This document shows, piece by piece, positions 32,460-42,337 of a DNA stretch of 64,000 nt. A model generated the notes under the pieces. That model saw only the letters and a list, made by a program, of their open reading frames with translations. It ran no database searches and was not told where the DNA came from. Both the position numbers and the translations under genes were made by a program. Origin of the DNA: Bicyclus anynana (Eukaryota; Arthropoda; Insecta; Lepidoptera; Nymphalidae). The DNA lies in the NCBI RefSeq assembly GCF_947172395.1, contig NC_069106.1:5704001-5768000 (forward strand). Direction: 5' to 3'. Numbering within the stretch: position 1 is the stretch's first letter; the number at the start of each line of letters is the position of its first letter.

Positions 32460-32471
32460 ATACGAGCGTGC

Positions 32472-32929
32472 TTATCATCGGTTTACATCCGTACGCCTTC
32501 TTCCATCCGCACAGCAAGCATGCTCATAAATCGCACGATTGTTGATTCTTGAGCAAGCGCGAAATAAGAATGCTCATTATTAGCAATGTTGTATACATGC
32601 TAATAAGTAGCAACTGATCAATAGTAGCATGTTTTCGTGCTTGGAATGAGCATGTGTAACAGTAGCATTAGACTGTTGACGGAAGGGCTGGCTCATTTTA
32701 AGCGCAAAGGATCAGCCTGGCCGTCCATCGCGGAAATACAGCCAGTGTTATTGTCATCATTCCACGTAGGCATGATTTGTATGATTATTAGGATAAGTTA
32801 GCTTAAGTTTCTTATTGTATGGGCCGAAGCACCCCAAACCCACCGTGCACTATTGAACTGGGGCCGCGGGTCACACCAAATGAAACTACGGCTTGATCTC
32901 GATGGGTTGGGTTTATTTTAAACAAACAA
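32472..32929. other. Spacer between LINE and BEL element
   Basis: Contains AGCATG/GCATGCT words repeated irregularly (32,520-32,670). Around 32,695-32,765 the plus strand can be read as ISLAVHRGNTASVI, reminiscent of a motif in other lepidopteran retroelement proteins, but too short to call. Confidence 0.35.
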
Positions 32930-33060
32930 TGTAGGCACCAATAACTGAGAACACCAACAATTAGGCAAACCGATGGCTTGCCTCATATACTCTAGTATGA
33001 ACAAGTCATAGCGCGATCTAAAGTGTGAGTGGCGCCATCTAGTGCCACTGCACGTAAACA
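32930..33060 (-). repeat. BEL element 3' LTR
   Basis: Starts TGTAGGCACCAATAACTGAG and ends CACTGCACGTAAACA on the plus strand. Identical by eye to 37,845-37,975 over 131 bp. GCGCCATCTAGTGCC lies near its right end. Confidence 0.88.
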
Positions 33061-33782
33061 TACCGCCCACCAAGGACATTTAGTGGCGAAATGTCCTTCA
33101 TTATTCCGCCCACCGTGACCACATGAGATGTTCTTGGTGAGAAGTTTACACGGTTTGAATTTACTGACCTACACACAATTTTTTTCAGATGTTCCTTAGC
33201 ATGATTTAAAATTTATACAAAATTATAAATGAACTGCTCAAGTTCATTGAACTGTGAACTAAAATTAATACAAAACTGTAAAATGAATTTGAACTTGTAA
33301 ATAAATCGTACTTGAAATATGAACTAAACATATCATAAATTATAAAATGTATCTATGGGCTAAACTCTATAAGATTATAAAGTTAAATTAAATAGACCTA
33401 TGAACTAAAATCTACATTTGTACAACAACTTTAATTTATTTGCTTTAAATTAAATACTAAATTATAAAACGAATTTGAACTGGAAATATGAACTAAATTA
33501 CAAATTAATCTAAATTGATCTATGAATCAAAATCTATAACCATCCATCAATTATTTAGTTTGAATTTTACAATGATTTTATTGAACTCTGAAACTTACCC
33601 TTAAATTTTAGTTTGATTAAAATACTAAAGTATAAAATGAATTTGAACTTGAAAAAAAAAATGAACTAAAATGCTAAATTATAAATGAACTTAAAATTTA
33701 TCTATGACAAAACTGTACCATAATATAAAATCTACCAATTTGAAACTTTGAACTTTCCTTTTATTTTACCATGAATTACTTT

Positions 33783-34010
33783 AATTTTAGACCTTTTGAA
33801 AGTAGTATTTTTCACCATGATAGCGATCACACGGGTTATACTATCAGCACTTGGGTGCTTTTCTACAATTTGACCTATTAACCAGCTGCCAGGGGGCAGG
33901 TCCTCTTTGTAAGAGAGGACTTATGAAGCTTTAGGTCACTGTTTGAATAAATTGCCATCTCGTTAAAAGATTACGTTCAACATTAGGTTGTTCTCCAAAT
34001 ATAGATAAAG
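33783..34010 (-). pseudogene. BEL polyprotein C-terminal remnant
   Basis: On the minus strand, codons from about 33,985 down to 33,945 read NLLTRWQFIQ. After a frameshift, codons from about 33,910 down to 33,785 read EDLPPGSWLIGQIVEKHPSA and on. These are the hallmark of the domain that follows integrase at the C-terminus of BEL/Pao polyproteins. In the family it is the last part of Pol. Here it is separated from the protease by the minisatellite region, so RT, RNase H and the integrase core have been deleted between the two. Confidence 0.75.
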
Positions 34011-34689
34011 CCTTTTGGTAGGATGTTTTCTGAAACTCTATTGACAAGTAACCTAATTGTTGTTAGTGGCTGAACCTTTTCTACCGTTAGCGTTTTGCAA
34101 CAAACTTCGTTTCCTTCGATTTTCGTTTAAGACACCAGAAAATATAAATATTTTACCTTTGTCCTCTTATCTATTCTTGAATAAACCACGGTTACAGATG
34201 CTAGTTGAGAAGTATTCCAAAATCCGTATAATTATTCAGTGGTAACATTCATCACTGGATCACTCAACCGTCGGGGACGTGTCCTGCAGTAAGTTGTTCT
34301 AGTGCTCTACGGTAAGTGAACCATTAATTTTGTAGTTCTTTCAAGATTAACTCTTCCCAAATGATCTTGCTAGCTATAGCTTTTTAATAATTAATTTTGC
34401 TTTCATAATTAAAGTTGCTATTTATCCTAGTAGATTGTACAGATATGCTGTAACTAATAATATTGATTGATCTTTTGTTTCAGATCCAGATGACATCTCC
34501 GGCAGATTATCCGAGTAAGTAAAATGATCTTCCCTTCTGTCTAAGGTAAGTAATCTTTATTATATTTTCCTTTACATACTATTTTTTCCTTTTTGTTCTA
34601 GAACTTTTCATTGTCCTTTATCCTTTGATCTTTTGGTTATTTTTGTCCTGTATATGTTTGCCCTGTTTGTCCTTGCTGTTGTCCTAAGT

Positions 34690-34985
34690 AGTATTCCTGT
34701 CCTATTTGATCTTGAAGTCTTGTCCTGTTTGACCTTGTTAATTGTCCTTTTTGACTTTGTTGTCCTGTTTGACCTTGTTGTCCTGTTTGACCTTGTTGTC
34801 CTGTTAGACCTTGTTGTCCGGTTCTTCCTTGTTGACCTGTTTTCCTAGTGAGACTGTATAACTAATCTATCTTTGTCCTTGTTTTCTGTTTGACCTTGTT
34901 GTCCTGTTTGACCTTGTTGTTCTGTTTGATTTTGTTGTCTTGATTGATCTTGTTGTTCTGTTTGACTTTGATATCCTGTTAACTT
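34690..34985. repeat. 18-bp minisatellite in the BEL element
   Basis: About 16 units of TGTCCTGTTTGACCTTGT with variation, interrupted near 34,850-34,880 by a non-repeat stretch. On the minus strand the unit codes in one frame for QGQTGQ. A 75-codon minus frame (34,845-35,072) carries these after a Lys/Ile-rich start (MLTEEELKRK). No similarity to BEL pol was recognised. Confidence 0.85.
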
Positions 34986-35105
34986 TTTTATTTTGTTGTG
35001 TTTTAAATATTTATTATATTTAATAATTTTATTTAATATAATTTTTCGTTTCAGCTCTTCCTCTGTCAGCATACTTTTGTACTATAATTTTCTTCTATTT
35101 ACTTT

Positions 35106-35260
35106 TTGATATATCAGTTTGTAAGACCGATATACTTTCTAAGCTGTTATTATTGAACTAGTTTTGACATCTCAACTTCTTCTATACTCTTTTCAATATA
35201 TCAGTTTGTAAGACCGATATATTTTCCAGACTATTACTATTGAACTGGTTTTGACATGTC
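35106..35260. repeat. 87-bp tandem duplication at the Gag-protease 3' end
   Basis: ATATCAGTTTGTAAGACCGA occurs at 35,111 and 35,198, and TTGAACTRGTTTTGACATSTC follows in both. The offset is 87 bp (29 codons). On the minus strand the first unit holds the last residues of the open frame, and the second is broken by stop codons. Confidence 0.8.
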
Positions 35261-37068
35261 ACCTTGCCTGTCAGAATCCAACCTAAACTGGTATTTTGTG
35301 CCAGAAGAGTGCCAGTTGAATCCTTTTTAATGCCATCCTGCAGAATTTGGCTATACACATTCGCTCCCAACAATAGCTCAATTTTATTAGGCCTATTAAA
35401 ATGTGGATCAGCTAAACTGAGATTCTGCAGTTCTATCCAATTTATTTCATTAAATCTTTTTTCAGGCAGATAACATGTGATGTCTTTTAATACGTATGCT
35501 GTTACCTCGATTTTACGACCTCTGTTGAATCTAGATTTGAACTTAATAGTCACTAAATTTTTAGAGTTAATAGCTCTATCTCCTCCAAGTCCCGTTATGG
35601 TTCCGCTTACTGCAGTCTTCTTGAGCTGTAACCGTTTCACAGCTGATTCGGTTATGAAACAGGCTTGTGACCCTTGATCTATTAGTGCCCTAATATTTTG
35701 ATCTCCAGTTTCAGACTCGGCTTTTACTAATGCTGTTGCAAGTAAAACCTGTCCGCTATTAGAGCTTCTTTGTGTTGATAAGCAGGAAACTATTGGTTCA
35801 GCACTAGTTGTAATTCTAGCACTCTCAACTGGTTCTCTTGCTGTTGAACTGGTAGCTCTACTCTGGCTCTCCTGTTCTGGATGCAGAAGTGAATGATGCC
35901 GTTTTCTGCAATTGTCGATTCTGCAAGTTCCAGATTTTCTGCACTCATGAACTCGATGGTTACTACCCAAACAATTAAAACAGATAGAATTATTTGCTAC
36001 AAAGTCGCGTCGTTTTTCTACATCTTCACTTGCAAATTTTTTACAGAAACACAATTTATGACTACCTGAGCAAAATTCACAACGACGTTTATCTGACTCA
36101 TTCGTCACAACAAAAGTCTTTGGTCTGGAGCTGTTACCACTGGTCCGCTGTACTGAAGATTTTCTTGACTCTACGAATTCTAGTGCACGAAACCGATTCT
36201 CAATAAAACATTTGAACTGATCTAGAGTTGGCAAATTATTCAAATCTACTGAGCTCGAAATATGTAGCTCCCACTGCTTTCGAGTCTCTTGATCTAATTT
36301 AAAACTGACTATATGAATGATAATAATATCCCATGTGCTCACATCAATATCAATATTTTTTAATGCATTTAAACAGTCTATAGTGGTGTCTATTAGTACT
36401 TTTAGACCTGACGCTGATTCCAAATTTATATGTTTAATACCAAATAATCGTTTTAAAATATTGTTTGCCAAGAATTTCCTATTATTATATCGTTGCTCTA
36501 ATAGTGACCAACATTGGCCATAATTTGCTCCCGTAATCGGAGTGTGCCGAATTAGTTGTTCGGCCTCATCCGTTAAGTGAGACTTTAAATAGTGTAGCTT
36601 TTGTACACTATCTAAAGTCTCGTTATTGTGAATTAGGGCCAAAAATAAGTCTCTAAATGTGGTCCATTCCGAATAATTACCAGAAAATGTGGGAATGGTA
36701 ATTTTTGGTAATTTTACCCACGAATCTTGCTGTTGACCTGATACAATAGTTTTTTCCTTACTAGGTTGTTCTTTAGAATACTGATTCAGTAGTTTTTTTA
36801 TTAATGATTTATATAGCAAATAAATATCTTCAGTGGATTCATACATTTCATTTTTGACATATTGTGTACTAGATAAACCATCTGGTTCTGATATTTGATA
36901 CAATTTTATGTTATTCGATCTAAAACTTAACCAATCATGTTCTAAATTCTCTGATTTAACTTCTATATACTCGAAATTTAGTCTGTCCTTTGGTGTTTTC
37001 TTAAAATTGGAAAACCCCTTTTTAATTATATTATGTAACTCATATTGTACATTTAATAGACCTTCCAT
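35182..37068 (-). CDS. BEL/Pao Gag-protease polyprotein, truncated
   Basis: 628 residues without a stop. Residues ~120-295 match the BEL/Pao capsid-like region (DUF1759 type: LPKITIPTFSGNYSEW, then LTDEAEQLI and CWSLLEQRY). Two cysteine/histidine clusters follow: CEFCSGSHKLCFC near residue 330 and CFNCLGSNHRVHEC near 363, with a further Cys/His-rich segment behind. Residues ~440-600 are the retropepsin-like region (DUF1758 type), with ALIDQGSQACFI at ~462 carrying the active-site Asp, and LLLGANVYSQIL later. The frame ends just after LGWILTGKV, where reverse transcriptase would begin. The start at 37,068 is the first ATG of the frame and gives a family-like N-terminus. A likely role is coat formation and Gag processing for packaging element RNA, inferred from the family. 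Confidence 0.9.
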   Translation of the reverse strand: MEGLLNVQYELHNIIKKGFSNFKKTPKDRLNFEYIEVKSENLEHDWLSFRSNNIKLYQISEPDGLSSTQYVKNEMYESTEDIYLLYKSLIKKLLNQYSKEQPSKEKTIVSGQQQDSWVKLPKITIPTFSGNYSEWTTFRDLFLALIHNNETLDSVQKLHYLKSHLTDEAEQLIRHTPITGANYGQCWSLLEQRYNNRKFLANNILKRLFGIKHINLESASGLKVLIDTTIDCLNALKNIDIDVSTWDIIIIHIVSFKLDQETRKQWELHISSSVDLNNLPTLDQFKCFIENRFRALEFVESRKSSVQRTSGNSSRPKTFVVTNESDKRRCEFCSGSHKLCFCKKFASEDVEKRRDFVANNSICFNCLGSNHRVHECRKSGTCRIDNCRKRHHSLLHPEQESQSRATSSTAREPVESARITTSAEPIVSCLSTQRSSNSGQVLLATALVKAESETGDQNIRALIDQGSQACFITESAVKRLQLKKTAVSGTITGLGGDRAINSKNLVTIKFKSRFNRGRKIEVTAYVLKDITCYLPEKRFNEINWIELQNLSLADPHFNRPNKIELLLGANVYSQILQDGIKKDSTGTLLAQNTSLGWILTGKVTCQNQFNSNSLENISVLQTDILKRV

Positions 37069-37844
37069 GGTTGAACTAATAAATCAATGAATCCTGCAAA
37101 TTATTTAAATTATAAGTAAAGTTAAACCAAAAAATAAACTTAAAATAATCTCAAACTAAATTTCTATGACGTTCTATAAACAAGCAACAAAGTGTATTTC
37201 ACAATATCACTAAATTCAACAAAATGTTCTAATAACCAAAATAATTCTATGTTCCAATTTCAAATCACAAAAAATTACAAGTCTTTTTGCTACCAAAAAT
37301 CTTCTAAGTTAATATTTTTTCTTAAAAATTTTACAAGTGTTTTACACTTAGTTAACTCTGGCGGAAATCGGGCATAGGTTCCCCGTTCCCTCGTTTTTAA
37401 TGAACTTATTCTAAGTCTTAATTAACATGCAATTAATTCTAAGTTACTTTAACAAATTACTCTAATTTATCTTCCAAAGTCTATTTCCAATATTGAAATT
37501 TTAAAGTTATTTTCACTAAAGAAATAAGGTTCAATTTACTTTAACTATTAGTATTAAATTTGAAACGTCACTTTTGACACTTGACACTTTTGCACTCACG
37601 TGTCACATTGACAGCTGTCAATGTGATTTGAACTCCTGTCCTTGTTGATCTGTGGTTGATGTCCTCTGCTGTCACTTGTCATCAGTCCGCTGCTAGCGCC
37701 GATGGCGCCCTCTGCCGGCGCCTTCCGTCGGTGCTACGTACTCGGTTTCTGCAGCAATCCACTGCGAGTACGGCGGGTGGTCTCCAGTGACCACTTGTCT
37801 CCAAAAAATGTCCTCGGTTCCAGATATCCGGCTCGAAGGACCAA
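37069..37844 (-). promoter_or_regulatory. BEL leader with candidate primer-binding site
   Basis: 776 bp between the 5' LTR and Gag. TTGGTCCTTCGAGCCGGA (minus strand, 37,827-37,844) directly follows the LTR and contains the TGG expected opposite a tRNA 3' CCA. I do not assign the tRNA. CACTTTTGACACTTGACACT and a GACAGCTGTC dyad lie at 37,575-37,622. Confidence 0.55.
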
Positions 37845-37975
37845 TGTAGGCACCAATAACTGAGAACACCAACAATTAGGCAAACCGATGGCTTGCCTCA
37901 TATACTCTAGTATGAACAAGTCATAGCGCGATCTAAAGTGTGAGTGGCGCCATCTAGTGCCACTGCACGTAAACA
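37845..37975 (-). repeat. BEL element 5' LTR
   Basis: Identical by eye to the repeat at 32,930-33,060. Identity of the two LTRs implies recent insertion, since they are made identical at integration. Confidence 0.88.
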
Positions 37976-38357
37976 CTTATTATATTCTTTCTCAATAAAA
38001 ATACACGACTAAGCTTATACGTTAGACCAGCTCTCACATTCGCCACGACATCATTATCTGCCCAACACAAGCGTGATATTAGGGCCGACTATTTCATTAT
38101 ATTTTTCCGAGGGATTTCTTCCTCCCAGCCTGTGGGGAGCGTCGGGTCTTTGACACTAATGCGTTTTGTGTGACCGCTAAGAATACATTTTGGCTTTCGA
38201 ACGCCCTCTAGATCGCAGTCCTTTGATCAACTGATAGCTGATGGACACCGAAGACTTACATTCAGTTAGACACCGCTTGTTTCAATCAATCAATCAATTT
38301 ATTTATTTGCAGGTACATGCATTATACATTATTCAACACTATGAAAATATACTCAGT
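37976..38357. other. No recognisable feature
   Basis: Unassigned sequence with a CAATCAATCAATTTATTTATT-like run (split: CAATCAATCAATT, TATTTATT) near 38,285. Confidence 0.4.
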
Positions 38358-38420
38358 GGCACAATTATCCGCCCGCTTAAATATACTCGCGTCATATTAA
38401 AGTGGGCGGATAATTGTGCC
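38358..38420. repeat. 63-bp foldback element, copy 1
   Basis: GGCACAATTATCCGCCCGCT and AGTGGGCGGATAATTGTGCC are 20-bp arms with one mismatch. The centre TATACTCGCGTCATATTAAA is shared with the copy at 43,851-43,915. Confidence 0.8.
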
Positions 38421-38536
38421 TCTGTATATATTATCGTACATTTTTGTTCCAAGACAATGTTACATTAAGCAATGTATTTTATGTGCCGGAACTGGAAGAT
38501 TACGTACGAGTAAATACAGTAAATAGAGCCGTGATA

Positions 38537-38805
38537 ATGGTGAGTGTGGGTTCGAATCCGGTCCGGGGCATGTACCTCCAACTTTTCAGTTGTGTGCATT
38601 TTAAAAAATTTAATGTCACGTATCTTAAACGGTGAAGGAAGAACTTCGTGAGGAAACCTGCATACCTGAGAGTTTTCTTAATTATCGGCGTGTGTGAAGT
38701 CTGCTAATCTGCATTGGGCCAGCGTGGTGGACTATTGGCCTAACCCCTCTTATTCTGAGAGGAGACTCGAGCTCAGCAGTGAGCCGTATATGGGTTGATA
38801 ACAAC
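38537..38805 (+). mobile_element. SINE-A, 5'-truncated
   Basis: Starts near the B box (GTGGGTTCGAATCCGGTCCG) and runs to CGTATATGGGTTGATAACAA. The A box is missing. Confidence 0.8.
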
Positions 38806-39271
38806 GACAACGACAAAAGTACCCTGTGTAACAAAAAAGAATTATCCAAATCGGTCCACGCATCCTAGAGTAGCACCGTAACATACATGCAACTTTCTTT
38901 AGTTACCTTTCTCCCTTGGCACGTTGGTTGGTTACCTTTCTCCCACGCAGACATTTAAAACACATGAGACGCTATTGAAAATATAAAGTTTCAATTGGGT
39001 TTTGGTTTCATTTTTTTTTGGATTTCTAGTTTATATTCTGTTTATATTTAAAGTATTTCTGTGTCTACTGTACAAGCCAGCCTTTGATATTTATGTTTCA
39101 TTTAAATCTGTATTTCTATATCTATCTTCACTATAACTACATAATATAAATCAAAGTCGCTTTCTCTGTTACTATGTATGCTTAAATCTTTAAAAATACA
39201 CAACGTATTTTATGCGTTTTTTTAATAGATAGAGTGACTGAAGAGGAAGGTTTATATGTATAAATAACATT
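38806..39271. other. No recognisable feature
   Basis: Contains GTTACCTTTCTCCC twice (38,904 and 38,931). Otherwise unassigned. Confidence 0.4.
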
Positions 39272-39336
39272 CATGGTTTCCGCGGAATTTGTGAAAAGCT
39301 GAAATCCACGCGGTCGAAGCACGTGCATCGGCTAGT
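39272..39336 (+). mobile_element. Hel-1 3' end fragment
   Basis: TGGTTTCCGCGGAATTTGTG, CCACGCGGTCGAAGCACG and GCATCGGCTAG: a decayed Hel-1 3' end. Confidence 0.6.
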
Positions 39337-39817
39337 ATATCAATTATTATGTTAATTATGTGTGCATAAATGTCTAAATAAATAAAAAAAATTGTGAGAA
39401 AATATGATGTCTTCGGTCGCTCTGGGGTCTTACCTAGAACTATTTGCTTTGCCTGAAAGCTCACAAATTGCGATATTAAGAATTGAATAAAACCTCTTAG
39501 GCGTAGTAATAAATGAAATGAAAAACAGGGTACTTAAAACGAGATAAACAAGACAGACGAGTAATAAGTAGAAAGCGTTTTCCTATGTTCCTTGCTGAAG
39601 AATGTAGCTACACAAATCGTTTAGACGTGGAATGAATGTTTACCTTTGTGTCTCAATAGGACTTTTAAATGCTTGTTACTTAATATATCTAAGGCTTTTA
39701 CAAATAAGGCAATATATAAGAAATAAGCCTGTATCGCTGCTGTGTTTGTGTGTTTATTTATCACTTTCAGGGATAAAATGTTTGAAACACATATTATGTA
39801 AAACTATGTAAAATTAT
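39337..39817. other. No recognisable feature
   Basis: Unassigned AT-rich sequence. Confidence 0.4.
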
Positions 39818-40029
39818 GTCGCGCGGTTTCGCCCGCGTGGTTCTAGTTCCCGTAGGAATACGGGGATAAAATAGGAAGCCTATAACCTTCCTCGACAAAT
39901 GGGCTATGTAAAACTGAAAGAATTTTGAAATCAGACCAGTGGTGGAGATTAGCGCGTTCGACCAAACAAACAAACTCTCCAGCTTTATATTATATAGAAG
40001 ATATAAGATAGATAGAAGATTAGTATAGA
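39818..40029 (-). mobile_element. Hel-2 Helitron, 3' tip lost
   Basis: CGCGCGGTTTCGCCCGCGTG (3' region, minus sense) to ATTAGTATAGA, the 5' TCTATACTAAT reversed. An insertion of ATATAGAAGAT-like repeats lies just inside the 5' end. The CTAG is missing. Confidence 0.7.
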
Positions 40030-40139
40030 TTCAATATAAAAAGACCTGCTGGGCTATTCACTAATTTGGTCTTTATTAACAACCTATTAAAATAAATTAT
40101 CTACCGCAGTGATTATATATTTTAATTTTTAATAGTGAA

Positions 40140-40290
40140 AACTGGCAGCGTAACGGTGTCCATGCTGCCTAACAAACAACTGAGTTCAAGTCATCAAATA
40201 CTCTCTTATTTATACCAACACTGATAGATCCCCTCTACAAAAGCATAAATAATGAATTTTAATACTACCCGCAATCAAGCAACTTGTAAA
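40140..40290 (-). repeat. Dispersed repeat R, copy 3
   Basis: GGCAGCGTAACGGTGTCCAT, TTATTTATACCAACACTGAT and AAAGCATAAATAATGAATTT match 13,190-13,400 and, inverted, 782-960. Confidence 0.6.
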
Positions 40291-40357
40291 AATAAATCTG
40301 GCGCAACTGGAATCTAGGACTGGATGACATTTGTGACATAGAATCTCAATTTCGCAT

Positions 40358-40560
40358 AAAAATTCAAAATTCAAAATTCATTTATTTCAATTAGGCTCAG
40401 TTTACAAGCACTTTTGACTTTGACTCAGGTTTATGTCATAATTTAATTTAATCCGGTAATAATAGTCGAAAACTTAAAATTAAAGTTACGAGGGTTCCAA
40501 ACGCGCCTTGGTCCGAGAAAAGCCCACAACAAACTCAGCCAAGGTTTATTTTTTTTTTGT
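40358..40560 (-). mobile_element. Repeat D copy
   Basis: AAATTCAAAATTCAAAATTC tail, ATTTATTTCAATTAGGCTCA, AAACGCGCCTTGGTCCGAGA and CCCACAACAAACTCAGCCAA: same family as 12,440-12,610 in the other orientation. Confidence 0.65.
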
Positions 40561-40682
40561 TTACCACCATTTTACAAACTCATTTAAAACTAAGCACAAG
40601 TCGTATAATACAGTTCATCACCAAGTTTTTTTACCATTTATATAATCATTAACACTATAATTAATAAGACTTTCCTAAAAGC

Positions 40683-40995
40683 AAAATCAAAATCAAAATT
40701 CATTTATTTCAAGTAGGCTCAATTTACAAGCACTTTTGACACGTCAGTTGACTATTTGTAAAGATTCTACCACCGGTTCGGAAGGCAGGTTCTGCTGAGA
40801 AGATACCGGCAAGAAACTCAACAGTTGCTCTTTTGAAATAAAAAAGTCATACAGTACTATAATTTACAATTGATAACAATTACAATTTCTCTTAGTTTTA
40901 CTTCCTGTGTGAAGGTGGAAGCTGATCCAATGGCCTCCAAGCACCTTTAAGCTTGCGTTTAATAAACACTTTGAACTTTTTGAGAGACATTCCAG
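40683..40995 (-). mobile_element. Repeat D longer variant
   Basis: AAAATCAAAATCAAAATTCA tail and CAAGCACTTTTGACACGTCA, then a longer body with GAAGGCAGGTTCTGCTGAGA and GATACCGGCAAGAAACTCAA. The structure suits the 3' end of a CR1/L2-like LINE or its SINE, but no RT remnant is adjacent. Confidence 0.6.
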
Positions 40996-41244
40996 TGGCT
41001 TCATGTGGTAGCTTATAATATACGTTTATATGTCAACTAATATACGATAAAGTTAGTGAATTGGCCTGCTGAGCAATGTCAACTATCACAGATAGAAGTA
41101 GGTGTACTAGAGTTCCGGTCGGCTGCGTTTGCTATAAACCTCATGTTTATGTATGTCGGGCCAACCCAGTTCTGTTTGCTTCAAATGTTGAAATACACGA
41201 AAATACATTCAGACCTTTCGCTATCCATCTACTATATTATACTA

Positions 41245-41595
41245 CTAGCGGACGTCCGCGACTTCGTCCGCGTGGAATTTAGTTTTTCACAAATCCCTCG
41301 GGAACCATGGATTTTTCCGGGATTAAAGTAGCCTATGTGTTAATCAATGCTGTAATGTATCTCAACACCAAATTTCAGCTAATTCGGTTCAGTAGTCGAG
41401 GCGTGAAAGAGTAACAAACATTCATATCATCAGTTTTTGCTAATCTCGGGAAACCATGGATTTTTTAGGGATAAAAGTAGCCTATGTGTTAATCCAGAGT
41501 AAAATCTATCTCCATTCCAAATTTCAGCCAAATCGCTTCAGTAGTAGCGGCGTTAAAGAGTAACAAACATCCATACAAATATAATATTAGTAGGA
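41245..41595 (-). mobile_element. Hel-1 long variant, both ends
   Basis: The plus strand opens CTAGCGGACGTCCGCGACTT after an A and closes AATATAATATTAGTAGGA. The core segment (AGCCTATGTGTTAATC, ATTTCAGC) is present twice, about 150 bp apart, so the internal part has been duplicated. 351 bp, non-coding. Confidence 0.78.
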
Positions 41596-41810
41596 CTAGA
41601 CACCCGTTAAGTTTAGTTAGCCTGAAAAGACATACATTATGTTACGGATATTTATATTTGAAATTTCTCCCTCATATTTATAATTATAAGTATTCTTGCA
41701 TAACTTTAACCTTTGCCCAAACTTGATTAATTTTCCCAGTTTTTCAATCAAGGAAACAAAAAACGGGGAAAATTCATTTGTCACAAGGCTATCAAATCTG
41801 AGGTATGGTA

Positions 41811-42042
41811 ATCATCATTAACAACCCATATTCAGCTCACTGTTGAGCACGGGTCTCCTCTCAGTATGAGAGGGGTTAGGCTTAGTCCACCACGTTGACC
41901 CAATGCGCATTGGCAGACTTCACACACGTAGAGAATTAAGAAAATTCTCATGTATGCATGTTTCCTCGCCACGTGTTTTCTTTGCTGTTTCAGACACGTG
42001 GTATTTAATTTCTTAAAATGCACATAATTGGTGCATGCCCCG
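41811..42042 (-). mobile_element. SINE-A, 5'-truncated
   Basis: TTAACAACCCATATTCAGCT to GCATGCCCCGG. Body intact with about 10% visible differences; the B box is mostly lost. Confidence 0.75.
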
Positions 42043-42337
42043 GTTATTCAGGTAATGCTGTAAGCTGGTAATAGGAATAATATAAAATAATTTATATTAT
42101 TAGAAATCAGAAGTGGTTAAAATAAACAACACGAGATTACATTTATAATTATCACCAAAACAATTAATTAACAAAATATGAATCTACGACCGGCATTTAC
42201 AGTACCACAGATCAAACTGGTTAGTTAACCAGGTTAGTAAACCAACTATAAAATTCTATGCTCCTGTATTATCTATGGTTGGCTCTGGGTTCCTAGCACA
42301 AATATATCTAACAAAATATTTTGTGTACTGTGGTTGA
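42043..42337. other. No recognisable feature
   Basis: AT-rich with GGTTAGTTAACCAGGTTAGT near 42,219. Confidence 0.4.

Larger units (their letters stand above)
27975..32471 (+). mobile_element. Full-length non-LTR retrotransposon (RTE-like)
   Basis: Bounded by a 12-bp duplication ATACGAGCGTGC at 27,975-27,986 and 32,460-32,471, so both ends of the insertion are defined. The order is 5' UTR, ORF1, ORF2 (APE endonuclease, reverse transcriptase), short 3' UTR, AATAAA at 32,427 and a (TTA)n tail. A trinucleotide tail rather than poly-A fits RTE/CR1-type LINEs, and the endonuclease and RT C-terminus resemble the RTE-like proteins widespread in Lepidoptera. ORF1, both halves of ORF2 and both ends are preserved, with a single in-frame stop inside ORF2, so insertion is probably recent. 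Exact clade is not certain without a tree. Confidence 0.93.
32930..37975 (-). mobile_element. BEL/Pao LTR retrotransposon, pol-deleted
   Basis: Direct repeats at 32,930-33,060 and 37,845-37,975 (131 bp, TG...CA) read as identical. The minus strand gives 5' LTR, TTGGTCCTTCGAGCCGGA (a TGG-starting candidate primer-binding site), Gag-protease ORF, minisatellite, polyprotein C-terminal remnant, purine-rich GGTGGGCGG and 3' LTR. No RT, RNase H or integrase core is present in the 2.1 kb between the ORF end and the 3' LTR. No target duplication is evident (CTTAT on one side, ACAAA on the other). A 131-bp LTR is short for BEL/Pao. Confidence 0.88.

Noticed and set aside
34633..34848. Plus-strand Val/Leu/Phe-rich open frame that looks like membrane segments
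   Set aside because: It is the reverse reading of the 18-bp minisatellite inside the minus-strand BEL element.
37575..37690. Extra minisatellite units near the BEL 5' LTR (CCTGTCCTTGTTGATCTGTG)
   Set aside because: Resembles the 18-bp unit once, but no tandem array is present; kept as part of the leader.
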